32,073 nucleotides of DNA from Candidatus Puniceispirillum sp. (GTDB lineage: Bacteria; Electryoneota; RPQS01; DYHQ01). Both the position numbers and the translations under genes were made by a program. A model generated the notes under the pieces. The model saw only the letters and a list, made by a program, of their open reading frames with translations, had not been told where the DNA came from and searched no databases. Where the stretch lies: NCBI GenBank assembly GCA_020724065.1, contig DYHQ01000010.1, positions 1 to 32,073 of the forward strand. The letters are read 5' to 3'. This document shows, piece by piece, positions 16,082 to 24,961 of this stretch (positions within the stretch are counted from its first letter, which is position 1; every line of letters starts with the position of its first letter).

Positions 16082-17104
16082 TTACCACTGGCCGAGCAGA
16101 CCGATGAGTCCTACGGCGAATCCCACGAGCAAGTTGATGGCTTTCACGACAACAAATCCTCTTCGAGAATGCGCCAACATCGGCAACATCCCATGACCAT
16201 CCTGAACGATGGAGCTGGCGAGCAGCACACTCAAGGGCACGATTCCCTTGGCATACATGGTCACGAAAATCAAATGAGGACCGGACTCGGGAATAATTCC
16301 AATAAGACAGGCCACGATTAGGACAGCCAACCGACCCTGCTGAATCCACGCTTCCATATCGGCATGCTGAGTCAGAAGCCTGGTGACCACCAATGCCCCC
16401 ATTGTCCAAAGAAAAATCCTCGGAACATGTTTCCGCGCCACATGCCTCCAAAGATGCTCCTCCAAGAAGTGATCCGAAACGGTCGTAACAATGAAAAGTC
16501 CGACAGCCGAGGATACTAACAATGTGATCCTGACCCAATCCTGTTCCGTGGAACCCACCCTTCCCACAAGAAGAGCAAAAAGAAAGAGGCCCAACGCCGC
16601 ACAGAGAGTCCCGCGAGCTAAAGTGCATTGCCTAAGCTGACTCAAAATGCGCGTTCCCGACCAAAAGGCCTCGATCTCCGCTTCATGCACTTCATAGCCC
16701 TCGCATCCCAACGCCTTGAGCGTCCCCGGCTTCTTAACCAGCCTGTCCACCAACCATCCCACGCAGAGGCCCAGCGCGAAGAGAATCGCCGTGATTTTCA
16801 GAGCGGTTCCGGGAAAGAGAGCAAACATGACGAAGGCTTCATCGCCGCTTGAGGCAATCATCGTGGTTACGATCGCGCCAAGAGTCATGATTCCGTGCGC
16901 ATAAAGAGAAACAACGGCGAAGGAACCCAGACATCCGGGCACGGCGCCCAGAAAAGCCCCGAGCAGATATTGGCCGAGGCGCATCCGAGTAAAGGCTTCA
17001 CGCCACTTGCCTGCCGTGAGGACATTGAGGTATTCGATCACGAGCATCATGACGAAAACGAAGCTCGTAATCATCACGCCTTCTTGAAGAACTTCAATGA
17101 CCAT
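16082..17104 (-). CDS. Putative 10-TM heavy-metal exporter (ArsP_2 type)
   Basis: The 340-residue protein is an integral membrane protein with about ten hydrophobic segments in two halves that echo each other. GAVPGCLGSF (53-62) with SSGDEAF (85-91) is matched by IIPESGPHLIF (270-280) with SSIVQDGHG (297-305). This paired pattern is what I associate with the putative 10-TM heavy-metal exporter family (ArsP_2). A charged loop with cysteines and histidines lies between the halves (LKALGCEGYEVHEAEIEAF). As the last gene of an arsenic operon it probably exports a metalloid or metal compound, but the substrate cannot be read from sequence. Its ATG lies 44 bases after ccdA, with a G-rich site just upstream. 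Confidence 0.75.
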   Translation of the reverse strand: MVIEVLQEGVMITSFVFVMMLVIEYLNVLTAGKWREAFTRMRLGQYLLGAFLGAVPGCLGSFAVVSLYAHGIMTLGAIVTTMIASSGDEAFVMFALFPGTALKITAILFALGLCVGWLVDRLVKKPGTLKALGCEGYEVHEAEIEAFWSGTRILSQLRQCTLARGTLCAALGLFLFALLVGRVGSTEQDWVRITLLVSSAVGLFIVTTVSDHFLEEHLWRHVARKHVPRIFLWTMGALVVTRLLTQHADMEAWIQQGRLAVLIVACLIGIIPESGPHLIFVTMYAKGIVPLSVLLASSIVQDGHGMLPMLAHSRRGFVVVKAINLLVGFAVGLIGLLGQW

Positions 17105-17148
17105 CCTTGCCCCCGTGTGGTAAGTTCTTCATAGATGTCATCATCTTC

Positions 17149-17829
17149 TCAGACATTCAAGTAAAGAATGTAAAGACCTGCCAGAGTAATAAAAGCACCG
17201 GAAATTCTTTTCGACCACACCGAGAAATTCATCACTCCTTTGGATTGCACCGCTTTCTCGACAAAACCTGTCGCTATTCCCGCCAGCACAATCAAGGCGC
17301 AGTGCCCGATTGCGTAGACAAAAAGGAGAACAACACCGTAGAGAATTTGGCCTTGGGTCGCTACAAACGCCAGAATAGCTACGAGCACTGGAGTGGCGCA
17401 CGGCGACGAGACGACGCCAAACAGCAAGCCAAGCAGAAAAGCTCCCAGTACTCCCCTGCGTTTGGGCTGAAGTTTCGAAGCAAAGGGAATATTGATGTCG
17501 AAAACACCTAAGAGGGACAGCCCCATAAGCACAGCCACTCCGGCCACAATCCAGTACCAAATGTGTCCTACATCACCCATCATCTGCCCCATCAGAGCCG
17601 CCAGAGCACCCAGAATGGTGAAAGTGATCGCCAATCCCAATGCGAAAAGCAGTGCATAAGTGACAGCGGCTTTCCGGTTTCCGCGCGAGTAGCCGCCGAC
17701 GAAGCCAATGACCGCAGGGATGACGGCTAATACACAGGGCGACGAGGCCGAGAGCAATCCTCCAAGAAACACAGCGAATACGGCGATGGAAGGATTCTGC
17801 TGCAAAACTTGGGCGATGTTGTCAATCAT
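17149..17829 (-). CDS. ccdA: CcdA/DsbD-type transmembrane thiol-disulfide electron transporter
   Basis: CcdA-family proteins carry electrons from cytoplasmic thioredoxin across the membrane to outward-facing thioredoxin-like proteins. The 226-residue product has six predicted membrane segments. The two conserved cysteines are in the expected contexts: SASSPCVLAVIPAVIGF in the first segment and GVVSSPCATPVLVAIL in the fourth. It overlaps the upstream membrane thioredoxin gene by four bases (ATGA), which strongly suggests that this thioredoxin is its partner. No cytochrome c maturation genes are nearby, so a role in the thiol relay of this metalloid operon is more likely than cytochrome c assembly (inference). 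Confidence 0.9.
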   Translation of the reverse strand: MIDNIAQVLQQNPSIAVFAVFLGGLLSASSPCVLAVIPAVIGFVGGYSRGNRKAAVTYALLFALGLAITFTILGALAALMGQMMGDVGHIWYWIVAGVAVLMGLSLLGVFDINIPFASKLQPKRRGVLGAFLLGLLFGVVSSPCATPVLVAILAFVATQGQILYGVVLLFVYAIGHCALIVLAGIATGFVEKAVQSKGVMNFSVWSKRISGAFITLAGLYILYLNV

Positions 17830-18224
17830 CTCACTCCCATGAGCTTCAGTTGAGATTCAATGTCTTCCCTGCCAAGAAATCCTTCATGGCGATAGACTTC
17901 TTTGCCGTTGACATCGAAGAAGATTTGCGTCGGAATCACGCGGATTCCATACCGCCGCCCCGCCGCCTTGTCTTCTTTCACATCAATCACAGTCACCTTG
18001 GCGCGGCCTGCATAGTCTCTTGAAAGCTCGGCGAGTATGGGAGCCATTTCTTTACAGGGCTTGCAGTATTTGCTTCCCAAATCCACTAACTCGGGAAGGC
18101 GAGATGTTGAAGCTGGAGGCTGAGTGCTCGGCAGTTTCAGAGTGGAGCTATTTTTTATGAGAATTATTCCCGCGACGGCAATACCAACCACCAAGAGAAT
18201 CGCGATACGCAACGATTTTCTCAT
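17826..18224 (-). CDS. Membrane-anchored periplasmic thioredoxin-like protein
   Basis: This 132-residue protein has an N-terminal membrane anchor (MRKSLRIAILLVVGIAVAGI), a short P/S/T-rich linker and a thioredoxin domain. The active site is CKPC (C54, C57) in SKYCKPCKEMAPIL; proline of the usual GP pair is kept but glycine is lysine. The cis-proline segment GIRVIPTQIFFDVNGKEV follows. The anchor places the domain outside the cytoplasm, where CcdA, encoded immediately downstream with a four-base overlap, would reduce it. I chose the ATG at 18224. The frame runs further upstream to 18305, but that would put a basic, non-thioredoxin extension before the anchor. The 117-base gap to the upstream gene has no clear function. 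Confidence 0.88.
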   Translation of the reverse strand: MRKSLRIAILLVVGIAVAGIILIKNSSTLKLPSTQPPASTSRLPELVDLGSKYCKPCKEMAPILAELSRDYAGRAKVTVIDVKEDKAAGRRYGIRVIPTQIFFDVNGKEVYRHEGFLGREDIESQLKLMGVR

Positions 18225-18341
18225 TCGTGTCTTTCTATTTCGTCTATTCGCCGTCGAGCGTCTCCAGACCCACGATGGCGCCATTGCAGCTCTGGAGAGC
18301 CACAACGGCGTATACCGAACATGGCCCCAATGAAAGCGGGG

Positions 18342-18590
18342 CTATGATTCCGTTAACCACTGCTTGACTTGTTCTCGCGAGGGGATCTTTCCGCTGCATT
18401 TCACCACGCCATCAATGACCACTCCGGGAGTCATCAAAACGCCGCGTTGAGCAATCAGGCTCGGCTCCTTGACCTTGGTCACGGCATAATCTTGGCCATC
18501 TCGGAGGCCAAGTTCGGTTGCAGCCTGCTGCACAATCGCATAGGTCTTCTCGCACCGGGAACAACCCGGACCCAGAACCTCGATAATCAT
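18342..18590 (-). CDS. Small CxxC thioredoxin-fold protein (redox-active disulfide protein type)
   Basis: The 82-residue product is a minimal thioredoxin-fold protein of the kind known from MTH895/TM0996: MIIEVLGPGCSRCEKTYAIV with CSRC (C10, C13) right after the first strand, and a GVLMTPGVVIDG cis-proline strand. It lacks a signal peptide and should be cytoplasmic. Such proteins are often encoded beside ArsP-type permeases. A possible role is to carry reducing power or bind a metalloid for the exporters (inference). The ATG at 18590 overlaps the lipoprotein stop (ATGA) and has AAGGAG seven bases upstream, which settles the start. Confidence 0.88.
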   Translation of the reverse strand: MIIEVLGPGCSRCEKTYAIVQQAATELGLRDGQDYAVTKVKEPSLIAQRGVLMTPGVVIDGVVKCSGKIPSREQVKQWLTES

Positions 18591-19015
18591 TGTGATTCTC
18601 CTTTTTGCAGAAGCCGATGAATATCGTTCACTGTGATATCCCACTCCTGTCGGCCTCGTTCTCGTCCGGTTCGGTCGAGAAGCATCAAAACCGGCACCTC
18701 CCACACAGCGACAGAATCGGCTGCCAGCGTATCTGAATAGACATCTACAGTTTGATAGACGAAAGTGGAATTGCACTTCTGAATAGAATCACATAGAGCC
18801 AACGCTGCTTCGCACCGCGCCATGGTGCAACTGCAGGCAACCGACGCAAAATACAACCGGAAATACTGCTCATCCTGAAACTCGCGGTATTTTCCTTTCG
18901 CAGCCACTCCCTTCTCATTCTGATTGATACCTGTCTCGGCCTTGCCGCACCCGCACAGTAAGCTCAGAGACGCAAGAAGCAGAATCCAGCGGAAACCGAT
19001 ACACCCGTTACCCAT
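18587..19015 (-). CDS. Lipoprotein with a thioredoxin-like, cysteine-rich domain
   Basis: I do not recognise the family with certainty. The 142-residue protein has a lipoprotein signal ending LLCGC (lipidated cysteine probably C23). After a polar spacer comes a region built like a thioredoxin fold: strand YFRLYFASVACSCTMARC with cysteines 61, 63 and 68, a helix with two more cysteines (C75, C81), a strand FVYQTVDVY, and WEVPVLMLLDRTGRE, where P108 is in the cis-proline position. The CxC(x4)C motif is not the usual CxxC and could bind a metalloid or do disulfide chemistry. The ATG at 19015 has GGAG six bases upstream. It overlaps the permease stop by eight bases and the small thioredoxin start by four. 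Confidence 0.7.
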   Translation of the reverse strand: MGNGCIGFRWILLLASLSLLCGCGKAETGINQNEKGVAAKGKYREFQDEQYFRLYFASVACSCTMARCEAALALCDSIQKCNSTFVYQTVDVYSDTLAADSVAVWEVPVLMLLDRTGRERGRQEWDITVNDIHRLLQKGESQ

Positions 19016-20111
19016 AAAACGCTCCAAAGATCATACCCACGATTGTTGACAACACGACGACCAGTACCACATATACAAATGTGCGGGCAAGGCCCATCAC
19101 TCGACAGAGAACTATCATACTGGGCAAGGAAAGAGACGGACCTGCAAGGAGCAATGCCAACACCGGTCCCTTGCCCATGCCCAAATCCATCAAAGCGCGT
19201 ACAATCGGCACCTCGGTCAAGGTCGAAAAATACATGAAGGCACCGAAAAGGGAGGCCAACAGATTACTACCGAGAGAATTGCCCCCGGCCCAGCGCTGAA
19301 TGGCGGATTCAGGCAGCAGCGCCTTGACCGCACCCGCAATGAACACTCCCACAAGCAGAATCGGGAAGATTTTCTTGAAAAGCCCCCAAGTCTCCCTCAT
19401 CCAATCCGCCACTTCGGAGCGCGAGTACCATCGAGCGACCATGTAGATGGTCAGGCCGAGGAGAACCAGCGCAGTCGCACCCGGCAGCCACTTTCCCGCG
19501 AATGTCACAAATAGTCTGTCATCCGGATTCCCAAAAGCTACATGGATAACGAATCCCATTGCTGATGCAGAAATTAGAAGTCCCACCATCGTGGCGAAAT
19601 AGATGCCCACTTGCCAGAGAGGATACCGCTTCTGTTCTGAAGAAAGAGGCCAATCTCCTTGCTCAGCATGAACCTTCTGCTCCGAGTGTCGAAACAAGAA
19701 AGCCATCGCGAGGCCGAGGACAATCGAAAAGGCGATGGCTCCCACGGCGCGCGCTGCGCCGATATCTAATCCCAATAGTCGCGCCGAGTACACAATGGCC
19801 AAAACATTGATTGCGGGGCCCGAATAGAGAAACGCTATCGCAGGCCCCAGCCCTGCGCCGCGCTGGCGAATGCCAGCGAAAAGAGGCAATATCGTGCAAG
19901 AACAGACGGCCAGAATCGCACCAGAGACCGAAGCAACTCCATAGGCCAACAGCTTGTTCGCGCGTACGCCAAAATACTTCAGTACGGCTTCCTTGCCGAC
20001 AAATACGGCAATCGCTCCGGCGATAAAAAATGCCGGTATCAGGCAGGTCAATACATGAGCCGACAGATATTCGAGAAGAGCCCTGAGGCCACTTTGAAGA
20101 ATTTCAACCAT
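19008..20111 (-). CDS. arsP: ArsP-type permease (UPF0718 family), probable organoarsenical/metalloid efflux
   Basis: The product, about 367 residues from this ATG, has around eight to ten membrane segments. It contains the family hallmark AVCSCTILPLFAGIRQRGAGLGPAIAFLYSGPAIN, with the CSC cysteines in a membrane segment, and the related second-half segment LASLFGAFMYFSTLTEVPIVRAL followed by GPVLALLLAGPSLSLPSM. ArsP members export trivalent methylated and aromatic arsenicals in characterised bacteria; others in this family have unknown substrates. A GTG at 20135 is an alternative start. It lies between arsR and the lipoprotein gene (8-base overlap with the latter), so it is probably co-transcribed from the operon promoter in front of acr3. 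Confidence 0.83.
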   Translation of the reverse strand: MVEILQSGLRALLEYLSAHVLTCLIPAFFIAGAIAVFVGKEAVLKYFGVRANKLLAYGVASVSGAILAVCSCTILPLFAGIRQRGAGLGPAIAFLYSGPAINVLAIVYSARLLGLDIGAARAVGAIAFSIVLGLAMAFLFRHSEQKVHAEQGDWPLSSEQKRYPLWQVGIYFATMVGLLISASAMGFVIHVAFGNPDDRLFVTFAGKWLPGATALVLLGLTIYMVARWYSRSEVADWMRETWGLFKKIFPILLVGVFIAGAVKALLPESAIQRWAGGNSLGSNLLASLFGAFMYFSTLTEVPIVRALMDLGMGKGPVLALLLAGPSLSLPSMIVLCRVMGLARTFVYVVLVVVLSTIVGMIFGAFYG

Positions 20112-20156
20112 GACAGAAATCAACTCACCATACACAAAACTACCAAGCAGGCATTG

Positions 20157-20480
20157 TCACAACGACGCTCTAATATCATGGGCTCTCTCTTGAACAGACG
20201 ATAGCAATATCTCATCAATGAGTCCCAGAACTTTGAACACTCGCGGTTCCTTAATCCAGTAGTATATTGAGACACCTTCTTTGCGACATCCCAAAATTCC
20301 TGCATCCCGCATCTTCACCAAATGCCGACTGATGACCGATGGATCTTCCCTCATCATCGGATTGATTTCGCACGCACACCGCTCACCGTCTCTCAAGAAA
20401 TACAGAATCTTCAATCGGGTAGGCTGCGCAAGCACTTCAAGGAGTTGAGCCTCCAATTCGACCTTTTTCAGTTTAATCAT
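20157..20480 (-). CDS. arsR: ArsR/SmtB-family metalloid-sensing repressor
   Basis: The 107-residue protein is a winged-helix repressor with the ArsR pattern: LAQPTRLKILYFLRDGERCACEINPMM, then DPSVISRHLVKMRDAGILGCRKEGVSIYYWI. C35 and C37 in ERCACEI match the As(III)-binding CxC of the helix-3 type seen in E. coli ArsR (ELCVCDLC), so the ligand is likely arsenite or antimonite. C65 (GILGC) might be a third ligand. It is the second gene of the operon, nine bases after acr3, and would regulate its own operon through the palindrome at 21610-21631 (inference). Confidence 0.93.
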   Translation of the reverse strand: MIKLKKVELEAQLLEVLAQPTRLKILYFLRDGERCACEINPMMREDPSVISRHLVKMRDAGILGCRKEGVSIYYWIKEPRVFKVLGLIDEILLSSVQERAHDIRASL

Positions 20481-20489
20481 GAGGCTATT

Positions 20490-21542
20490 TCAAGCGAATT
20501 TCTTCTGTAACTTCAGGGCCACATGGACGAGGCTGATGAGAACCGGCACCTCGACCAGAGGACCGATCACCGCGGCGAATGCTGCGCCCGAATGCACGCC
20601 AAAGAGGGCAATCGCCACGGCAATTGCCAACTCAAAATTATTCGAAGCGGCGGTGAACGCGAGCGTTGCTGTCTTCGAATAGCCGGCACCGATCTTTTTT
20701 CCCATCGCAAATGACACGAAAAACATCAGTACGAAGTATAGAAGCAAAGGGATGGCAACTCGGACCACATTCAAGGGTAGCGTCAGAATTTTGTCCCCTT
20801 TCAGCGAAAACATCACGATGATGGTGAAGAGCAGCGCAATCAGTGTGATGGGGCTGATTTTCGGGATGAACTTTCGGTGGTACCACTCTTTGTTTTTCAC
20901 ACGGACAAGAACAAACCGCGTCAGAAAACCTGCGATGAATGGAATGCCAAGATAGACAAACACGCTTTTGGCAATCTGCCCGATGGTGACAGGCACTGCG
21001 CTTCCCACCAGACCGAAGAGCGGTGGAAGCACTGTGATGAAAACATAGGCATAGACGGAGTAGAACAGCACCTGAAAGATCGAGTTGAACGCGACAAGAC
21101 CCGCCGCGTATTCTGTATCACCGTGCGCCAGTTCGTTCCACACAATCACCATCGCAATGCAGCGCGCCAGCCCAATCAGAATCAAGCCAGTCATGTACTC
21201 CGGATAATCTCGCAGAAAGATTAGAGCCAGCGCGAACATGAGAATGGGCCCAATGACCCAATTCTGAAGGAGCGACAATCCAAGAATGCGCCAATTGCGG
21301 AACACTTCACCCAGTTCCTCATAGCGCACCTTTGCCAGAGGCGGATACATCATGAGGATCAAGCCGATGGCGATAGGAATGGAAGTCGTGCCAACGCTGA
21401 AGCGGTTGAGGAATGGAACCACACCCGGCATGGAATAGCCCAATAGCACACCTATAGCCATGGCGAGGAAGATCCACAAGGTCAAGAACTTATCCAATAT
21501 GGAAAGAGTTTTCCTTGGTCTAATGGCTACTTCATCGTTCAT
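20490..21542 (-). CDS. acr3: Arsenite efflux permease of the ACR3 family
   Basis: ACR3 extrudes arsenite, driven by the proton gradient. The 350-residue protein has ten hydrophobic segments and the family landmarks: [11 protein letters not shown] near the N-terminus, [32 protein letters not shown], with the essential membrane cysteine (C128), and the [20 protein letters not shown] segment with its conserved glutamate. Length and order are normal. It is the first gene of the operon and is followed by arsR after nine bases. No arsC arsenate reductase is present in the window, so arsenate would need a reductase elsewhere, or the thioredoxins here serve it (inference). Confidence 0.95.
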   Translation of the reverse strand: MNDEVAIRPRKTLSILDKFLTLWIFLAMAIGVLLGYSMPGVVPFLNRFSVGTTSIPIAIGLILMMYPPLAKVRYEELGEVFRNWRILGLSLLQNWVIGPILMFALALIFLRDYPEYMTGLILIGLARCIAMVIVWNELAHGDTEYAAGLVAFNSIFQVLFYSVYAYVFITVLPPLFGLVGSAVPVTIGQIAKSVFVYLGIPFIAGFLTRFVLVRVKNKEWYHRKFIPKISPITLIALLFTIIVMFSLKGDKILTLPLNVVRVAIPLLLYFVLMFFVSFAMGKKIGAGYSKTATLAFTAASNNFELAIAVAIALFGVHSGAAFAAVIGPLVEVPVLISLVHVALKLQKKFA

Positions 21543-21609
21543 TTGGCGCTCTGGAAGAGTCTCCTGCTCACAGCCTATTCGCGGCCGGAATGGATTGCCA
21601 TTTCTTTAC

Positions 21610-21631
21610 TGCATTATTGCGCAATGATGCA
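21610..21631. promoter_or_regulatory. Candidate ArsR operator palindrome
   Basis: A 22-bp palindrome (TGCAT.ATTGCGCAAT.ATGCA, one symmetric mismatch pair) lies just downstream of the -10 box of the acr3 promoter, covering the expected transcription start. Such placement suits a repressor that blocks polymerase. The encoded ArsR is the obvious candidate. The assignment is inferred from position and symmetry only. Confidence 0.7.
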
Positions 21632-21633
21632 CC

Positions 21634-21662
21634 AATATAACCAAAAGAAACGGGAAAGTCAA
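21634..21662 (-). promoter_or_regulatory. Sigma-70-type promoter of the acr3-arsR operon
   Basis: On the minus strand a TTGACT (-35, at 21662-21657) and a TATATT (-10, at 21639-21634) are separated by exactly 17 bases, and an A-rich stretch lies upstream. This is close to the sigma-70 consensus. The start of acr3 is about 90 bases downstream. It lies between the atpC stop and acr3, so the ars operon has its own promoter even though atp is read in the same direction. Confidence 0.85.
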
Positions 21663-21704
21663 GAGCTTTTTCTTTGCCGCTTTTGGTCGAATCCGACCGT
21701 GGAT

Positions 21705-22103
21705 CTAAGATTCCGCCACACGCAAGCGGTTCAAGGCGCGCATCAGCGCCGCTCGGGCTCGCTCCATATCGGTACCCTCCGCCTCCTCCAATCTCTTCAG
21801 CGCTCGGTCGCGAGCTCGGCCCGCGCGCTCGACATCTATGGCCTCCTTTCGTTCGCAGGTTTCGGCCAGAAGAACAATTTGATTTTCGTGTCCTTCGAGG
21901 TATCCGCCGGAAACCGCAAAATCAAACGAGTTGTCCGATTCATCCACATGCAACTTCCCTATTCTCAGAGCGGCCATGATGGGGGCGTGCTCCGCCAGTA
22001 TCCCGAAATCACCCTCCAATCCTGGGGCGCGCAAATGAATGACCTCGGAATCGTAGACCCGTCCTTCCGGTGTGATGACCTCAAGCTTATAGCTGCGTGC
22101 CAT
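21705..22103 (-). CDS. atpC: F1Fo ATP synthase subunit epsilon
   Basis: Epsilon is part of the central stalk and can inhibit ATP hydrolysis. The 132-residue protein has the N-terminal beta-sandwich with VITPEGRVYDSEV, GDFGILAEHAPIMAALRIG and FAVSGGYLEGHENQIVLLAE, followed by two C-terminal helices (DVERAGRARDRALKRLEEA and the end), so both domains are present. It is the last gene of the atp operon, six bases after atpD. I see no strong terminator between it and the ars promoter; a 5-bp hairpin (GGTCG/CGACC) lies there without a T-run, so some read-through is possible. Confidence 0.95.
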   Translation of the reverse strand: MARSYKLEVITPEGRVYDSEVIHLRAPGLEGDFGILAEHAPIMAALRIGKLHVDESDNSFDFAVSGGYLEGHENQIVLLAETCERKEAIDVERAGRARDRALKRLEEAEGTDMERARAALMRALNRLRVAES

Positions 22104-22109
22104 GCTCGT

Positions 22110-23594
<1,485 letters not shown>

Positions 23595-24356
23595 TTATGC
23601 CGAGAGTGGTCCAAGGCGTTTCAGAATCTGGTCTCGCAATGCTTCCTGTCCGCGCGTCCAACGATGATCCAGAGTCAACCGGAAAATATCTCTCACCTCT
23701 TGTGTCAAACAATCGAGATGCTTCTCGACAAACGAAAAGACAAGGCCGCGCTGCTTTTTGCCGACGGTGCGCAGAGCGAAAACCAAATTGCGGCGAACAT
23801 AGTCGCTGTCATCCAACAGCAAGGGTTCCAAGAGAGAAAGCAAGCGCGGCCCGATTTCAGGATGTCGCAAAAAATAGCCCAGCAGTGCATTCGTCGTTGC
23901 CCGTCGCACGCGATAGTCCGCATCCCGAACCCACTGGCTCAACACCTCGAAACAGTAATCGAGATGGAAAGCCGCCAATCCTTCAAACTCACCGTGCGTA
24001 TCGAAGATATGGGCTGCATACTCCCGCACCTCCCAATTCTCATCGGCGGCCAGGTGGCGAGCAAGGTCCATCCAGGACGCTGGGTTGTAGCGCGCCAGTC
24101 GGGACAGAAGCACGCACGCCAGAGCACGCGTTGCCGGAAGTGATGAGCCGACCATACGCAGCACGATTTCAATGGCTGCAGCGGGCTCTTTTTCCAGAAT
24201 CGCCCCGACTTCATCTCCTAATTGCAGAAGCGGATGGAAGGGGTAGAGCTTCAACTCGCGAAGAAAGGGGTCCAACTCCTGCGCGACATCGAACGATGTG
24301 CTCCCATCCTTCGTGAGCCGACGAAAGAGCGCGACGACATCCTCAGTCGGGGTCAT
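23595..24356 (-). CDS. HEAT-repeat protein resembling DNA-alkylation-repair (AlkD-like) proteins
   Basis: The 253-residue protein is all-helical and built of HEAT-type repeats. Examples are NWEVREYAAHIF (107-118), WVRDADYRVRRATTNALL (142-159) and DDSDYVRRNLVFALRTVGKK (182-201). The repeat pattern D-x-D-Y-x-V-R-R-x-x-x-x-A-L is what is seen in the AlkD group, which binds DNA on a concave face. I do not see AlkD's catalytic Trp/Asp set clearly, so glycosylase activity is not claimed; a scaffold or nucleic-acid-binding role is equally possible. Its ATG overlaps the stop of the NYN gene (ATGA) and atpD follows 21 bases later, so the two inserted genes are probably a functional pair. Confidence 0.7.
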   Translation of the reverse strand: MTPTEDVVALFRRLTKDGSTSFDVAQELDPFLRELKLYPFHPLLQLGDEVGAILEKEPAAAIEIVLRMVGSSLPATRALACVLLSRLARYNPASWMDLARHLAADENWEVREYAAHIFDTHGEFEGLAAFHLDYCFEVLSQWVRDADYRVRRATTNALLGYFLRHPEIGPRLLSLLEPLLLDDSDYVRRNLVFALRTVGKKQRGLVFSFVEKHLDCLTQEVRDIFRLTLDHRWTRGQEALRDQILKRLGPLSA

Positions 24357-24937
24357 AAGTCATCATGAAACGGGCCAGCCGTGCCATTTCCGAACTCGCG
24401 AGGCCGTTCGGTGCGCTCGATAAGGCTTCGCAGATCCTGCAAATCAATGTAGTGAGAGCCGACCGCCATGCGCAGCTCGGAGGCAATCCAGTTTTGAGTC
24501 GAAACGACACAGATGCGCTTACCGCGAGAACGCAAGAGTTCGAGGGCGCGTTCAAAATCGCCGTCCCCGGACAGCAGAATCGCCTTGTCATAATTCTCCA
24601 CGGTATTAAACATGTCCATGACGATTTCGATATCGAGGTTCGCCTTCTGAATGGTTTCGCCGGTTTCCGGGTCGAAAATCGTCTTCAGATGCTTCGTTCG
24701 CACCGTGTAGCCCGCATACGCTAAGAATCTCAGGAAATTCTCGTCCCGCGCCTCGGGGGCCGATTTGACTCCCATATACCAGAACGCATCGGCCAATTCG
24801 TCGTCGCCCTTCAGTGTCCTGAGGAGTTTCGCCGGGTCGAAAAACCACCCGAGCCCCTTTTTCTGCGTATAGAACATATTGGCGCCGTCAACAAAAATGG
24901 AGACGCGCAGCACTCGATTGTTCATCCCGGTACTCAC
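24353..24937 (-). CDS. NYN-domain (LabA/DUF88-like) putative ribonuclease
   Basis: NYN domains are PIN-like, metal-dependent nuclease folds, mostly acting on RNA. The 194-residue protein begins with the strand VSIFVDGANMFY (D17), has KANLDIEIVMDMF (D102), and the signature AILLSGDGDFERALELLRSRGKRICVV (SGDGD at 123-127). These acidic residues form the usual metal-binding set, so the enzyme is probably active. A substrate cannot be inferred. The GTG at 24937 or the ATG at 24925 could be the start; neither has a strong ribosome-binding site. The gene lies 24 bases after atpG and overlaps the HEAT-repeat gene by four bases. Confidence 0.85.
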   Translation of the reverse strand: MSTGMNNRVLRVSIFVDGANMFYTQKKGLGWFFDPAKLLRTLKGDDELADAFWYMGVKSAPEARDENFLRFLAYAGYTVRTKHLKTIFDPETGETIQKANLDIEIVMDMFNTVENYDKAILLSGDGDFERALELLRSRGKRICVVSTQNWIASELRMAVGSHYIDLQDLRSLIERTERPREFGNGTAGPFHDDL

Positions 24938-24961
24938 TCTTTAGTCCATGAGGGAGCGAAT

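Noticed and set aside
18306-18341. GCCCC/GGGGC hairpin after the small thioredoxin gene as a terminator or attenuator
   Set aside because: The stem is five to six base pairs and is not followed by a T-rich tract; the next gene is in the same direction and likely in the same transcript.
21680-21704. GGTCG/CGACC hairpin after atpC as a terminator
   Set aside because: The stem has only five base pairs and no T-run follows on the minus strand.
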